Origin: JAYWXI01 sp036016955
GTDB taxonomy: Bacteria; Bacteroidota; Bacteroidia; Flavobacteriales; Weeksellaceae
Assembly (NCBI RefSeq): GCF_036016955.1
Contig: NZ_JAYWXI010000005.1
Span: forward strand, 62,001 to 126,000
Reading direction: 5' to 3'
DNA: 64,000 bases
The notes below the pieces were generated by a model. The model saw only the letters and a list, made by a program, of their open reading frames with translations, was not told the DNA's origin and made no database searches. How positions within the stretch are numbered: the first letter of the stretch is position 1; each line of letters starts with the position of its first letter. Position numbers and translations under genes: made by a program. Below, in pieces: positions 48,761 through 56,470 of this stretch.

Positions 48761-49240
48761 ATGAAGAAAAGTATTGTTGGTTTGTTGATCATGTTGTTTT
48801 GGGGGAGTTTTTTCTCGGCGCAGGCGGTGGCTGTGCATCCTCTGGTTCATGCGGGGTATGTTTACCAAAACCAGAGCTTCGGTGAGCTGGGGGGAAGGGT
48901 GCTTTTCCTTCGGAAGGATCAGGTGCTTTGGCGGGCGGGTGCGGCGGCATTGATGGGCTCGGTTAACGGCAAAGGGGCGGTACTTCCGAAGATTCAGGGG
49001 GAGGTTTTGTTTAACTTTGGTGCGCCGAGGGATGTTTCTTACCCGTATTATTTTTTGGTGGGGGTGGAGGCCACGTCGAAATATGCATCGCCTAAAGCCG
49101 GGCTAAACGTGCTTGGGCTTTTGGATTTTTCCGTGGGGTATGCGCTTCCTTTTGGTGCGGCCCGGCTAAACGAAAAGCGGCTGGAAGGGCTTAATTTTGG
49201 GGTAACGCTCAATGTGCCTTTGGTGGTTTTCAAAAAATGA
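48761..49240 (+). CDS. Small exported protein, possibly a beta-barrel or beta-rich protein
   Basis: The product has 159 residues. A signal peptide (SIVGLLIMLFWGSFFSAQA) is followed by alternating hydrophobic and Gly/aromatic strands (HAGYVYQNQSFGELGGRVLFL, PYYFLVGVEATSKYAS, LDFSVGYALPFG, LNFGVTLNVPLVVFKK) that suggest a small outer-membrane beta structure. The end with aromatic-Lys is not the usual terminal Phe. No family is recognised. Confidence 0.65.
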   Translation: MKKSIVGLLIMLFWGSFFSAQAVAVHPLVHAGYVYQNQSFGELGGRVLFLRKDQVLWRAGAAALMGSVNGKGAVLPKIQGEVLFNFGAPRDVSYPYYFLVGVEATSKYASPKAGLNVLGLLDFSVGYALPFGAARLNEKRLEGLNFGVTLNVPLVVFKK

Positions 49241-49418
49241 GTTTGGCGGGGAAAACTATTTTTCTGTTAACATAAGTTAAATTTTGACGATTTTTTTTAA
49301 TTTTACCGCCGGAAAATCTAAAAAACGAATTGACTATCGAAGCATAACTTTACTATTTATTGAGGCTTAATTTCTTGCATGGGGCGTCTTGTGGGGATTT
49401 GCCGTAAACGATAAGGTT

Positions 49419-50009
49419 ATGAAAACATGGTCCGATAGTTTGCTTGTTTCTTGTTATCAGAATGGTAACGAGGGGGCTTTGGCGGAGTTGATCGACCGCT
49501 ATCAGAAAGAACTTTACGCTTTTATTTACTACAAGTTGTTGGATGAGGATTTGTCCAATGATATTTTTCAGGATACTTTTATGAAGATCATTGTAACGTT
49601 GAAGGAAAAGCGTTACAACGAAGAAGGGAAGTTTTTGCTTTGGGCCAAGCGTATTGCCCATAATTTGATCATTGATTATTACCGTGCCCGTTCAAAGAAT
49701 CCGAAATTATCGGAAACGACATTCGAGAACGAGGATTATTCCATTTTTGATTTGCTTCGCGAGCCTTCGGAGAGTGTTGAGGATCGTATGGTAACGGCTC
49801 AGATTTATTCGGATCTTAATCGGATGATGAAACACCTTCCCGAAAATCAACAGGAAGTTTTGCGGTTGCGTTTTTTTGACGGTTTGAGTTTTAAGGAAAT
49901 TGCCGAGCAGACCGATAGTAGTATTAATACGACTTTGGGACGGGTTCGTTACGCCTTGATCAACCTGAGGAAAATGGCGGAAGAGCACCGAATTATTCTG
50001 ACTAAATAA
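49419..50009 (+). CDS. RNA polymerase sigma factor, ECF-like sigma-70 family
   Basis: The product has 196 residues from the ATG at 49419; an in-frame GTG/ATG-like extension to 49389 is unlikely. Region 2 is ELIDRYQKELYAFIYYKLLDEDLSNDIFQDTFMKII...WAKRIAHNLIIDYYR. Region 4 is MMKHLPENQQEVLRLRFFDGLSFKEIAEQTDSSINTTLGRVRYALINLRK. No anti-sigma gene is next to it. It is followed by a conserved-looking 44-codon ORF. In related genomes sigma factors of this type are thought to act in general metabolism or stress; no target is visible here. Confidence 0.9.
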   Translation: MKTWSDSLLVSCYQNGNEGALAELIDRYQKELYAFIYYKLLDEDLSNDIFQDTFMKIIVTLKEKRYNEEGKFLLWAKRIAHNLIIDYYRARSKNPKLSETTFENEDYSIFDLLREPSESVEDRMVTAQIYSDLNRMMKHLPENQQEVLRLRFFDGLSFKEIAEQTDSSINTTLGRVRYALINLRKMAEEHRIILTK

Positions 50010-50046
50010 TATTTGTCGATTTTATCCGTTTCTAAGGGTGTGAAAA

Positions 50047-50054
50047 TAATTTTG
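50047..50054 (+). promoter_or_regulatory. -7-like element TAATTTTG
   Basis: It matches TAnnTTTG and ends 4 bases before the ATG of the small ORF at 50058. A transcript from here would be leaderless or begin inside the ORF, so it may instead be fortuitous. Confidence 0.3.
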
Positions 50055-50057
50055 CCT

Positions 50058-50192
50058 ATGAAAAAAAATGACACTTTGAAGCGGAAAACCTTGAAGCCTC
50101 ACCCTAAAACAATTGATTTTTTACTTCGCTTTTCCAAAGCGGTTACGGTTTTGGACGGGCGGTTTGGGCAGGCCTTGGTTTCAAAAAATTAA
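50058..50192 (+). CDS. Short basic ORF after the sigma factor gene
   Basis: The product has 44 residues: starts MKKNDTLKRKTLKPHPKTIDF, continues with LLRFSKAVTVLDG and ends LVSKN. It is basic at the N-terminus with a hydrophobic centre. The gap between the sigma factor stop (50009) and the phosphatase start (50212) is otherwise empty, and the ORF fills it. Short proteins of this kind (Lys-rich start, TIDFLL..FSK core) are familiar to me downstream of this sigma factor in related genomes. Function unknown. Confidence 0.55.
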   Translation: MKKNDTLKRKTLKPHPKTIDFLLRFSKAVTVLDGRFGQALVSKN

Positions 50193-50196
50193 AACT

Positions 50197-50204
50197 TACC
50201 TTTG
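50197..50204 (+). promoter_or_regulatory. Promoter -7 element TACCTTTG before the HAD gene
   Basis: It is a consensus match that ends 7 bases before the ATG at 50212. The transcript would have almost no leader. It decides against the in-frame start at 50113. Confidence 0.6.
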
Positions 50205-50211
50205 TGCCGTT

Positions 50212-50919
50212 ATGATACGGCATCTTTTTTTTGATTTGGATAATACGCTTTGGGACCACCGCAAAAACGCTTACTTGACTTTAAAAGAACTTTTTCGGCG
50301 GGAAGCATTGGCGATGCGTTACGCTTTGGATTTCGAGGCTTTTCATCGGGTGTATTTTACCGTTAACGAAAGGCTTTGGGCTCAGATAAGGGATGGCGAG
50401 ATCGATAAGGCTTATTTAAGGGCGCATCGTTTTTACGATACGTTTTTAGCTTTCGGGATTGACGATAGGGCGTTGGCGGATCGTTTCGAATCCGAATTTT
50501 TAGACGAAATTCTTTACTATAACGAGCTGGTGGACGGAGCGTTAGCTCTTTTGGATGATCTTTCTTCCCGGGGGTATCGTTTGCATATTTTGTCCAATGG
50601 TTTTCAGGAGGTAACGCATCGTAAATGTGAACTTTCGGGGATTAAGCGCTATTTTGATACCATTACCAGTGCGGATGAAATTCAGGTGCGCAAGCCTCAG
50701 GAGGCTATTTTTGCTTACGCTTTGGCTAAAGCGGGGGCGCAGAAGGGCGAAAGTCTGATGATAGGGGATGACTGGGTGGCGGATGTGCAAGGGAGCTTTG
50801 CCTTCGGGATGAAGGCTGTTTTTTTTGACGTGTTTCGGGAGGGGAATCAGGCTCCCGGAGTTAAGGTGGTGCGTCACTTATCCGAAATTCCGGCATTGCT
50901 TTGTGATTTCTACCGTTAG
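50212..50919 (+). CDS. HAD hydrolase, YjjG-family noncanonical pyrimidine nucleotidase
   Basis: The product has 235 residues. HAD motif I is FFDLDNTLWDHR, motif II LHILSNGF, motif III Lys in QVRKPQEAIF, motif IV MIGDDWVADVQG. DLDNTLWD and overall length match the YjjG group, which removes phosphate from pyrimidine nucleotides, including damaged ones, as house-cleaning. A longer in-frame start at 50113 overlaps the short ORF and lies before the promoter. The stop overlaps the convergent helicase-nuclease gene by 4 bases. Confidence 0.88.
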   Translation: MIRHLFFDLDNTLWDHRKNAYLTLKELFRREALAMRYALDFEAFHRVYFTVNERLWAQIRDGEIDKAYLRAHRFYDTFLAFGIDDRALADRFESEFLDEILYYNELVDGALALLDDLSSRGYRLHILSNGFQEVTHRKCELSGIKRYFDTITSADEIQVRKPQEAIFAYALAKAGAQKGESLMIGDDWVADVQGSFAFGMKAVFFDVFREGNQAPGVKVVRHLSEIPALLCDFYR

Positions 50920-53900
50920 AGGTAGATGATGCGGGTTTGGCAAACGGTTCGTCCGGTTTTTTCGATGACGGCTTTGTAGCGCTCGATTTGTTTTTCGTGT
51001 TTTTGTTGTTCGGCACCGGTCTTGAAGTCCAGAAGGATAAGGCCTTCGGGGGTTTCAATCAGTCGGTCGGGGCGGTAGATTTCGGTTTGGCCGTTTTCGG
51101 TAACCATAATTTCTTTTTCGTTGATTATTTTTAAACCGGGGGCAAATAACGGAGCCCATTCTTTATCGTTCATTACGTTTGTTAGACGGGATTGGATTTG
51201 GGCGAGGTCTTCGGATGAAATCAGGCCTTCCATCAGGTACTGATTGAGGACTTTCGGAAGATCTTCGGTGGTGCGGATCTTTTCCAAAACGCTGTGGGCG
51301 AGGATGCCGATGCGGACGGCTTCTTTTTTGTTTTGGTAGTTTTTGGAAGGGGTAGCGATAAGGATTTGGCTTTTTTTTCGGTTCGGAAAGGCAATGGAGG
51401 GGATTTCCAAGGTCTCTTGCCGCGAAGTTTTTTCGGTGTGGTGTTTGGCGAAGCTTTCGGCGGGATAGAGGTCGAATTCGTCCAAATCTTCAGGGTTTAG
51501 GGATTCGATATAATCGTAGATTTCCAGTTTGCTTCCGGCTTTGGGCGGTCGTTCCAAATAGAGGAAAAGTTGCTCTACGGCGCGTGTGGTGGCTACGTAT
51601 TGGAGGCAGAGCCGGTCGATTTTGTTTTTGTAGGCGTTTTCTTCGTTAAAGCTTAGGATTTCTTCGTCGTATCTTTCCAATTCTTTTTTGAATCCTTCGA
51701 TGTTGACGGATTTAAGTTGGTTTAAGCCTTCGACTTCCAGCCATTCGTTGAATTCGCCATCTTTATGGCTGTGGCGGAAGGGAAGGAAAACCACGGGGAA
51801 CTCTAATCCTTTAGCCGCGTGGATGGTCATCAGGTTGATGGCATCTACGTTTTCGCTGGCTTGTATGGCGAGCGAGTGGGCTTCTTCATCCCAATATTTG
51901 ATGAAATCCTTTACGGTTACGCCGGTGTTTTGGGTAAGGCCGTAGAGGTTCTCCAAAAAGTTAAGCAGGAAATCGGTTTCTTTGCCTTCTACCGAAAATG
52001 CCATCACGCAGTTTTCGATATGATTGTAGAGGTTTAGCCGTTCGCCTTTGGGGTGACGGAGGTTTAGGTTGTAGCGTCGTTCGATTTCTTTCAGGCGTTG
52101 GTGGTCGGAAGGGAGCTGCAGCAGAGAGAGGATTTCTTCCGAAAAATCACCGACGCTAATGCGTCCGGTTTCTTTAAGATAGTAAAGCATTTTGATCAGA
52201 TACTGCTTGTTTTCCGGATTTTGCTCCCATCGGAGGTATTCGATTACGGCTCGAAGGGTAGGGCTTAGGTCGAGGGAGAGCCCTTTTTCCGAGATGGTTT
52301 TAAGGTAGGTTTCTTTTCCTTTGTAAAAAACTTTTTGGCTGCTCAGCAGACGGGAAAGTTTTTGTATTTCGGCTCCGGTACGGCAAAGCAGCGTAATGTC
52401 GGAGAAAGAAAATCCGTTATCAAGGCATTCTTGGAGGCTTCGGTGCATTTGTTCTGCAATGTTGGCGTAATAGTCTTCCGAGCGGCGGCAGTTTGGGGAG
52501 AGTTGCACTTTGACTCTGCCGGGGAATGTTTTTACGGCATTTTGTTTAGCGTGGTCGGAGAAGAGTTTCCGATGGGCTTCACTCAGCCCTTGTTGAGCGG
52601 TAAAGGCATAGAGTTCGTTGTTGAAGTCCACGATGTTTTTGGCGCTCCGCCAATTGTTTTCGAGGACTTCTACGGTTACCGGGACGGGGGAGGGTTCTTG
52701 CCCTTCCAGAATGTTGAGCATTAGTTCGCTATCGCCTCCACGAAAGCGGTAGATGCTCTGTTTGGGGTCGCCGACCAAAGTGAACGAATGATCGAGACTC
52801 GTGACGGTATGGTCTTTCAACGGGATGATGTTTTGCCATTGAAGAGTGGATGTGTCCTGAAATTCGTCGAAGAAAAAATGGTGGTATTGGGTTCCGATTT
52901 TCTCGTAGATAAAATTGGAGGGTTCGGTCTTTAGGTTTTCGTGAATCAGGATGTTGAATTTGGAGAGCAGTACCAAATCATTTTCTTCCTCGATGGTGTT
53001 GAGCGTTTCCTGAATTTCCGTATTGATTTTTAGCGGGAGAAGTTCGTTGAGTATTTTGGTTTTTTTTTCACTTTGGATGTAGTGGTTTAGGATTTCTTCT
53101 CTCCATTGGAGGAGGTTTGGAAGGAGGTTGAGGATGTCTTGTTGTCGGTTTTTGGATTTGGAAGAGGCGCCTTTGTTTATTTTTGCCAAAGCGGTTTCTT
53201 CGTCGGCAGGGAGGGGCATTTTGGCATTACGGCTCGTGAGAAACTGAAGGACCGACGGAAACCATTTGCCCAAAGAGCCTCCGCTGGCGGAAGCAAAATC
53301 CTCGGCTTCCAAATGGTTGTTTTTAATCAACGCTGTGCCTTCCATGGCTAGCGTTTTCATTTGCTCTTTGTGTGCGGCGATTTCTTCTCTCAGTTGGTTT
53401 TTGGCATTTTCGTAGGCTTGCCAGTCGAAGCTTTCGTTGGCCTTGAGTTGGTGGTAATGGGTGTCGTTGATGAAGGTTTGGGCTTTTCGATAAAGCGTAC
53501 TGTTTAGGCTTATCCGGGCTTCATTGTCGAGATTGTAATTGACAAAATCCATAAAGGCCTCCGAAAGATGAGGATCTTCGCCGATGTGATCCAGCATTTG
53601 ATCCACGGCTTCAATCAAATAAGGCTTACTTTGGATTTCTAATCCGAATTTGTGGGGGAGTCCCAGTTCGTAAGAAAAACTTCGGACGAGTCTGGTGTTG
53701 AACTTGTCGATGGTACCAATGTTTAAGGTGGAATAGTTGTGGAGAATATAATCCAAGGTTTTTTGTGCCCTGCGGTTTAGGTCGCTCATGGTGACGTGTA
53801 TTCCCATTTGGTGAAGGTTTTCCCGTATGGCTTTCAGGTCGTTGTTGGAAAAGTAATCTTCCTTTGTGAAAGCCTTTAGCCATTTCAGGATGCGCTCTTT

Positions 53901-54068
53901 CATTTCGTTGGCGGCCTTGTTGGTGAAGGTCAGGGCGAGGATGTGACGAATGGCATCGTGGTGGTTTTCTTGTTTCAGGCAAAGGGCAAGAACCCTTTGT
54001 ACTAAGGTGTAGGTTTTACCTGAACCGGCGGATGCATTGATGGCGATGTAGGATTTGGACTCGTTCAT
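50916..54068 (-). CDS. AddA/RecB-like UvrD helicase-nuclease
   Basis: The product has 1050 residues. Walker A is INASAGSGKTYTLVQRV; other UvrD motifs are LTFTNKAANEMKERI, FFDEFQDTSTLQW, LVGDPKQSIYRFRGGD, VLENNWRS, LMTIHAAKGLEFPVVFLP and YVATTRAVEQLFLYL. The C-terminal PD-(D/E)xK nuclease has RPDRLIETPEGLILLDFKTG. It processes double-strand breaks with a partner. AddB/RecC is not in this window. The TTG at 54077 is rejected in favour of ATG 54068. Confidence 0.92.
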   Translation of the reverse strand: MNESKSYIAINASAGSGKTYTLVQRVLALCLKQENHHDAIRHILALTFTNKAANEMKERILKWLKAFTKEDYFSNNDLKAIRENLHQMGIHVTMSDLNRRAQKTLDYILHNYSTLNIGTIDKFNTRLVRSFSYELGLPHKFGLEIQSKPYLIEAVDQMLDHIGEDPHLSEAFMDFVNYNLDNEARISLNSTLYRKAQTFINDTHYHQLKANESFDWQAYENAKNQLREEIAAHKEQMKTLAMEGTALIKNNHLEAEDFASASGGSLGKWFPSVLQFLTSRNAKMPLPADEETALAKINKGASSKSKNRQQDILNLLPNLLQWREEILNHYIQSEKKTKILNELLPLKINTEIQETLNTIEEENDLVLLSKFNILIHENLKTEPSNFIYEKIGTQYHHFFFDEFQDTSTLQWQNIIPLKDHTVTSLDHSFTLVGDPKQSIYRFRGGDSELMLNILEGQEPSPVPVTVEVLENNWRSAKNIVDFNNELYAFTAQQGLSEAHRKLFSDHAKQNAVKTFPGRVKVQLSPNCRRSEDYYANIAEQMHRSLQECLDNGFSFSDITLLCRTGAEIQKLSRLLSSQKVFYKGKETYLKTISEKGLSLDLSPTLRAVIEYLRWEQNPENKQYLIKMLYYLKETGRISVGDFSEEILSLLQLPSDHQRLKEIERRYNLNLRHPKGERLNLYNHIENCVMAFSVEGKETDFLLNFLENLYGLTQNTGVTVKDFIKYWDEEAHSLAIQASENVDAINLMTIHAAKGLEFPVVFLPFRHSHKDGEFNEWLEVEGLNQLKSVNIEGFKKELERYDEEILSFNEENAYKNKIDRLCLQYVATTRAVEQLFLYLERPPKAGSKLEIYDYIESLNPEDLDEFDLYPAESFAKHHTEKTSRQETLEIPSIAFPNRKKSQILIATPSKNYQNKKEAVRIGILAHSVLEKIRTTEDLPKVLNQYLMEGLISSEDLAQIQSRLTNVMNDKEWAPLFAPGLKIINEKEIMVTENGQTEIYRPDRLIETPEGLILLDFKTGAEQQKHEKQIERYKAVIEKTGRTVCQTRIIYL

Positions 54069-54134
54069 ATGGTGCAAATTAATAAAAAATCAGAGGAAAA
54101 GAGTGTAAATTTTGTGTATTTAAAAAAAAAACTC

Positions 54135-54142
54135 TATTTTTG
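54135..54142 (+). promoter_or_regulatory. Promoter -7 element TATTTTTG for rpsU
   Basis: It is a consensus match 24-31 bases before the rpsU ATG. Confidence 0.7.
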
Positions 54143-54165
54143 CAGTCCAAAATGAGATGTAAAAT

Positions 54166-54363
54166 ATGTTAATAATTCCAGTAAAAGACGGAGAGTCTAT
54201 CGACAGAGCGTTAAAGAGATACAAGAGAAAATTCGACAAAACTGGCGTTGTACGTTCGCTAAGAGCAAGACAACAGTTTGTTAAACCTTCGGTTATCCTT
54301 AGACAACAGAGATTGAAAGCAGCTCATAAACAAAGAGAAGCTAGCAAGGAAGAACAGGCTTAA
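54166..54363 (+). CDS. rpsU: 30S ribosomal protein S21
   Basis: The product has 65 residues and is highly basic. It begins LIIPVKDGESIDRALKRYKRKFDKTG and continues RQQFVKPSVILRQQRLKAAHKQ, the family core. S21 sits near the 3' end of 16S rRNA in the small subunit. A hairpin terminator follows at 54392. Bacteroidota S21 is thought to matter for how mRNA starts are recognised in this phylum, where Shine-Dalgarno sequences are rare. Confidence 0.96.
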   Translation: MLIIPVKDGESIDRALKRYKRKFDKTGVVRSLRARQQFVKPSVILRQQRLKAAHKQREASKEEQA

Positions 54364-54391
54364 TCCTGTCTTTGACAGAAAAGAAAACTTT

Positions 54392-54435
54392 AAATCACTT
54401 TCCAAATGTTTAAATTTGGGAAGTGATTTTATTTT
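54392..54435 (+). terminator. Terminator after rpsU
   Basis: AAATCACTTTCC pairs with GGAAGTGATTT (loop AAATGTTTAAATTTG), followed by TATTTTG. Confidence 0.75.
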
Positions 54436-54438
54436 GTT

Positions 54439-55320
54439 ATGGTGTGTAAATTTTTGGATTATTTGGAGGTTGAAAAGCGTTATTCGCCTCATACTCTGAC
54501 GAGTTATCGCAAGGACTTGGAGGATTTTTTTTGTTTTGTGCGGGCTACGGAGGGGCATGAGGATCCTGTGCGGGTGGATAAGCGGGTGGTGCGTAATTTT
54601 ATGGCGGATCTTGGGGAGAAGGCTTTGGCTAAGAGGAGTATTAATAGGAAATTGTCTTCTTTGCGTAGCTTTTATCTTTTTTTGCAACGGCTTCGCATGG
54701 TGGAAGTTTCTCCGATGGAGGGGGTGCAGTCGGTTAAGTTTTATGCGGAGAGGCAGGTGCCGATGTCGGTGGAGGAGATGGATTTGTTGCGAGAAGATTT
54801 TGGAGAGGTACAGGACGAGAGGTTGTTGGAGGTTTTGGTGGTGGAAGTGCTCTATCAAACGGGAATGCGTAAGGCGGAATTGTGCGGGCTGCGGATGGAT
54901 TATGTGGATTTGGAGGGGCGGGAGCTTCGGGTGGTAGGTAAGGGGAATAAGATGCGGGTGATTCCTATTTCGGAAGCGCTGGCGGAGCTAATGCGGCGGT
55001 ACTGCCGGCTAAGGCGGCCGGTGGGGGAGTCGGAGGTTTATTTTTTTGTTAATCGGAAGGGAAAAAAACTCTCAGAAAAATTTGTTTATTCCACGGTAAA
55101 CCGCTACCTTAGTATTGTCACTTCGAAGAGGAAAAAGAGTCCTCATATTCTCAGGCATAGTTTTGCGACGCATGTGTTGGGGAATGGGGCGGAGATTTCC
55201 AAAGTCAAGGCGATTCTCGGGCATTCCAGTTTGGCTTCGACTCAGGGGTATACCAGTGCAGATATTGAACGTTTGAAAAAAGTGTTCAATAATGCGCATC
55301 CGAGAGCGAAGAAAGATTGA
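54439..55320 (+). CDS. xerC: Tyrosine recombinase XerC-like
   Basis: The product has 293 residues. The N-terminal helix-rich core-binding domain begins CKFLDYLEVEKRYSPHTLTSYRKDLEDF. Catalytic residues are in YQTGMRKAEL (Arg), VVGKGNKMRVIP (Lys), HILRHSFATHVL (His, Arg), GHSSLASTQGYTS (His, Tyr). With xerD at 35504 it would form the XerCD pair for dimer resolution. The start lies 3 bases after the rpsU terminator, so the gene may be transcribed mainly from read-through. Confidence 0.87.
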   Translation: MVCKFLDYLEVEKRYSPHTLTSYRKDLEDFFCFVRATEGHEDPVRVDKRVVRNFMADLGEKALAKRSINRKLSSLRSFYLFLQRLRMVEVSPMEGVQSVKFYAERQVPMSVEEMDLLREDFGEVQDERLLEVLVVEVLYQTGMRKAELCGLRMDYVDLEGRELRVVGKGNKMRVIPISEALAELMRRYCRLRRPVGESEVYFFVNRKGKKLSEKFVYSTVNRYLSIVTSKRKKSPHILRHSFATHVLGNGAEISKVKAILGHSSLASTQGYTSADIERLKKVFNNAHPRAKKD

Positions 55321-55354
55321 GATTGCCATCGTTTAATTTCAAAAAACAGGATTT

Positions 55355-55648
55355 ATGAAAATTACAGTACAAGCCATGGGGCTTACGCCTCATCAACCTT
55401 TGGAAGAGTACATCGACAAAAAAGTAAACAAGTTGGATACGTTTTATGACAAGATTCAAGAGTGTCAGGTTTTTTTGAAGGTCGAAAATGCATCGGAAAA
55501 GGAGAATAAAACAGCGGAGATTAAGCTGGTGGTTCCTGGGGATGATATCGTGGTGAAGAAGACTTCGGCTAGTTTTGAGGAAAGTTTGGATCTTTGTGTG
55601 GATGTAGCTAAAAAGTTGTTAATCAAGAAGAAAGAAAAAAACCAGTAA
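55355..55648 (+). CDS. hpf: Short ribosome hibernation-promoting factor
   Basis: The product has 97 residues, matching the short HPF/YfiA (RaiA) form without a C-terminal dimerisation domain. Features: MKITVQAMGLTPHQPLEEYIDKKVNKLDTFYDKI, a beta-alpha-beta fold, and the basic tail KKLLIKKKEKNQ. It binds the decoding centre of idle ribosomes and helps form 100S particles or protect 70S. It is 35 bases after xerC. Confidence 0.92.
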   Translation: MKITVQAMGLTPHQPLEEYIDKKVNKLDTFYDKIQECQVFLKVENASEKENKTAEIKLVVPGDDIVVKKTSASFEESLDLCVDVAKKLLIKKKEKNQ

Positions 55649-55700
55649 AAAAAAATAAAAAAAAGTTTAAAAATATTTGTGGGTTTCAAAAAAATAGTTC

Positions 55701-55708
55701 TATATTTG
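55701..55708 (+). promoter_or_regulatory. Promoter -7 element TATATTTG for the tRNA group
   Basis: It is a consensus match 41-48 bases before tRNA-Thr(TGT). Confidence 0.6.
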
Positions 55709-55748
55709 CAACCGCAAAACGAAAAGAAGTTCTTTTGAAATCTACAAT

Positions 55749-55822
55749 GCCTCCATAGCTCAGTTGGCCAGAGCACGTGATTTGTAATCTCGGGGTCGTG
55801 GGTTCGAATCCCTCTGGAGGCT
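55749..55822 (+). tRNA. tRNA-Thr (anticodon TGT)
   Basis: Acceptor stem GCCTCCA/TGGAGGC, D arm GCTCAGTTGGCCAGAGC, anticodon loop TTTGTAA, T arm GTGGGTTCGAATCCC. CCA is not encoded. The anticodon stem has one T-T mismatch. Confidence 0.95.
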
Positions 55823-55843
55823 CATTAATTTAAGAAAAACTTT

Positions 55844-55924
55844 GGGGAGATTCCAGAGCGGTCAAATGGGACTGACTGTAACTCAGTTGCTTCGGCTTCG
55901 TAGGTTCGAATCCTGCTCTCCCCA
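55844..55924 (+). tRNA. tRNA-Tyr (anticodon GTA)
   Basis: Class II tRNA: acceptor GGGGAGA/TCTCCCC, anticodon stem-loop ACTGA-CTGTAAC-TCAGT, long variable arm (TGCTTCGGCTTCG), T arm TAGGTTCGAATCCTG. Confidence 0.95.
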
Positions 55925-55965
55925 CTTTTTTTTAAATTAAATTTTGCAGATTGTGAAAAATGTTT

Positions 55966-55973
55966 TACATTTG
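55966..55973 (+). promoter_or_regulatory. Promoter -7 element TACATTTG before tRNA-Gly
   Basis: It is a consensus match 29-36 bases before tRNA-Gly; it suggests a second tRNA transcript. Confidence 0.6.
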
Positions 55974-56001
55974 CAAACCGTTACCAACAATAACAAAAAA
56001 T

Positions 56002-56074
56002 GCGGAAGTAGCTCAGTTGGTAGAGCGTCAGCCTTCCAAGCTGAATGTCGCGGGTTCGAACCCCGTCTTCCGCT
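56002..56074 (+). tRNA. tRNA-Gly (anticodon TCC)
   Basis: Acceptor GCGGAAG/CTTCCGC, D arm GCTCAGTTGGTAGAGC, anticodon stem-loop TCAGC-CTTCCAA-GCTGA, T arm CGGGTTCGAACCCCG. Confidence 0.96.
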
Positions 56075-56080
56075 CAAAGA

Positions 56081-56115
56081 AAATCACAACCAACAGCGGC
56101 TTGTGATTTTTTTTT
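56081..56115 (+). terminator. Terminator-like hairpin between tRNA-Gly and tRNA-Thr
   Basis: AAATCACAA pairs with TTGTGATTT, followed by a run of T. Confidence 0.65.
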
Positions 56116-56124
56116 AAGGAAACT

Positions 56125-56196
56125 GCCGTTATAGCTCAGGGGTAGAGCGCTTCCTTGGTAAGGAAGAGGTCTCGGGTTCAAATCCCGATAATGGCT
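56125..56196 (+). tRNA. tRNA-Thr (anticodon GGT)
   Basis: Acceptor GCCGTTA/TAATGGC (one G-T pair), D arm GCTCAGGGGTAGAGC, anticodon stem-loop CTTCC-TTGGTAA-GGAAG, T arm CGGGTTCAAATCCCG. Confidence 0.95.
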
Positions 56197-56205
56197 CAAG
56201 AGAAG

Positions 56206-56231
56206 AGATTGCCTTAGGGCAGTCTTTTTTT
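56206..56231 (+). terminator. Terminator after the tRNA group
   Basis: GATTGCC pairs with GGCAGTC around TTAG, followed by seven T. Confidence 0.75.
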
Positions 56232-56416
56232 GTCAGACCGGAAAAAGTTTTTGCAAAGATTGAGAGAAAGCTGGTGCGAAGGTTGTCTTTTGGTTGAGAA
56301 GGAAAAAAGTGTACTTTTGCATTCTGATTTGGTCGTTGTTCGGGATTTTGCAACCGCTTGGATTTTAATAATGAAACAAATTTTTTCCAAAAAAGATTTG
56401 ATATTCAAAAATTCAT

Positions 56417-56424
56417 TATATTTG
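56417..56424 (+). promoter_or_regulatory. Promoter -7 element TATATTTG for tuf
   Basis: It is a consensus match 47-54 bases before the tuf ATG. Another match, TACTTTTG, lies at 56312-56319. Nothing else is visible between 56232 and 56470. Confidence 0.65.
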
Positions 56425-56470
56425 CAGACCGAAATATTAAAAAGTTAAATTAAATAAATAATTTTAAATC

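Noticed and set aside
48586..48792. Minus-strand 68-codon frame upstream of the exported protein
   Set aside because: It overlaps the start of the + strand gene and the hairpin pair; composition is not protein-like.
35504..55320. Integrases as signs of a mobile element
   Set aside because: Both tyrosine recombinases have XerC/XerD size and motifs and sit among housekeeping genes; no attachment repeats or phage genes were seen.
55749..56196. tRNA cluster as an integration hotspot
   Set aside because: The gaps between tRNAs hold only promoters and terminators; no partial tRNA copies or integrase beside them (xerC is housekeeping-like).
56129..56353. Minus-strand frame over tRNA-Thr and the tuf leader
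   Set aside because: It is antisense to a tRNA and resembles a commonly mispredicted tRNA-antisense ORF.
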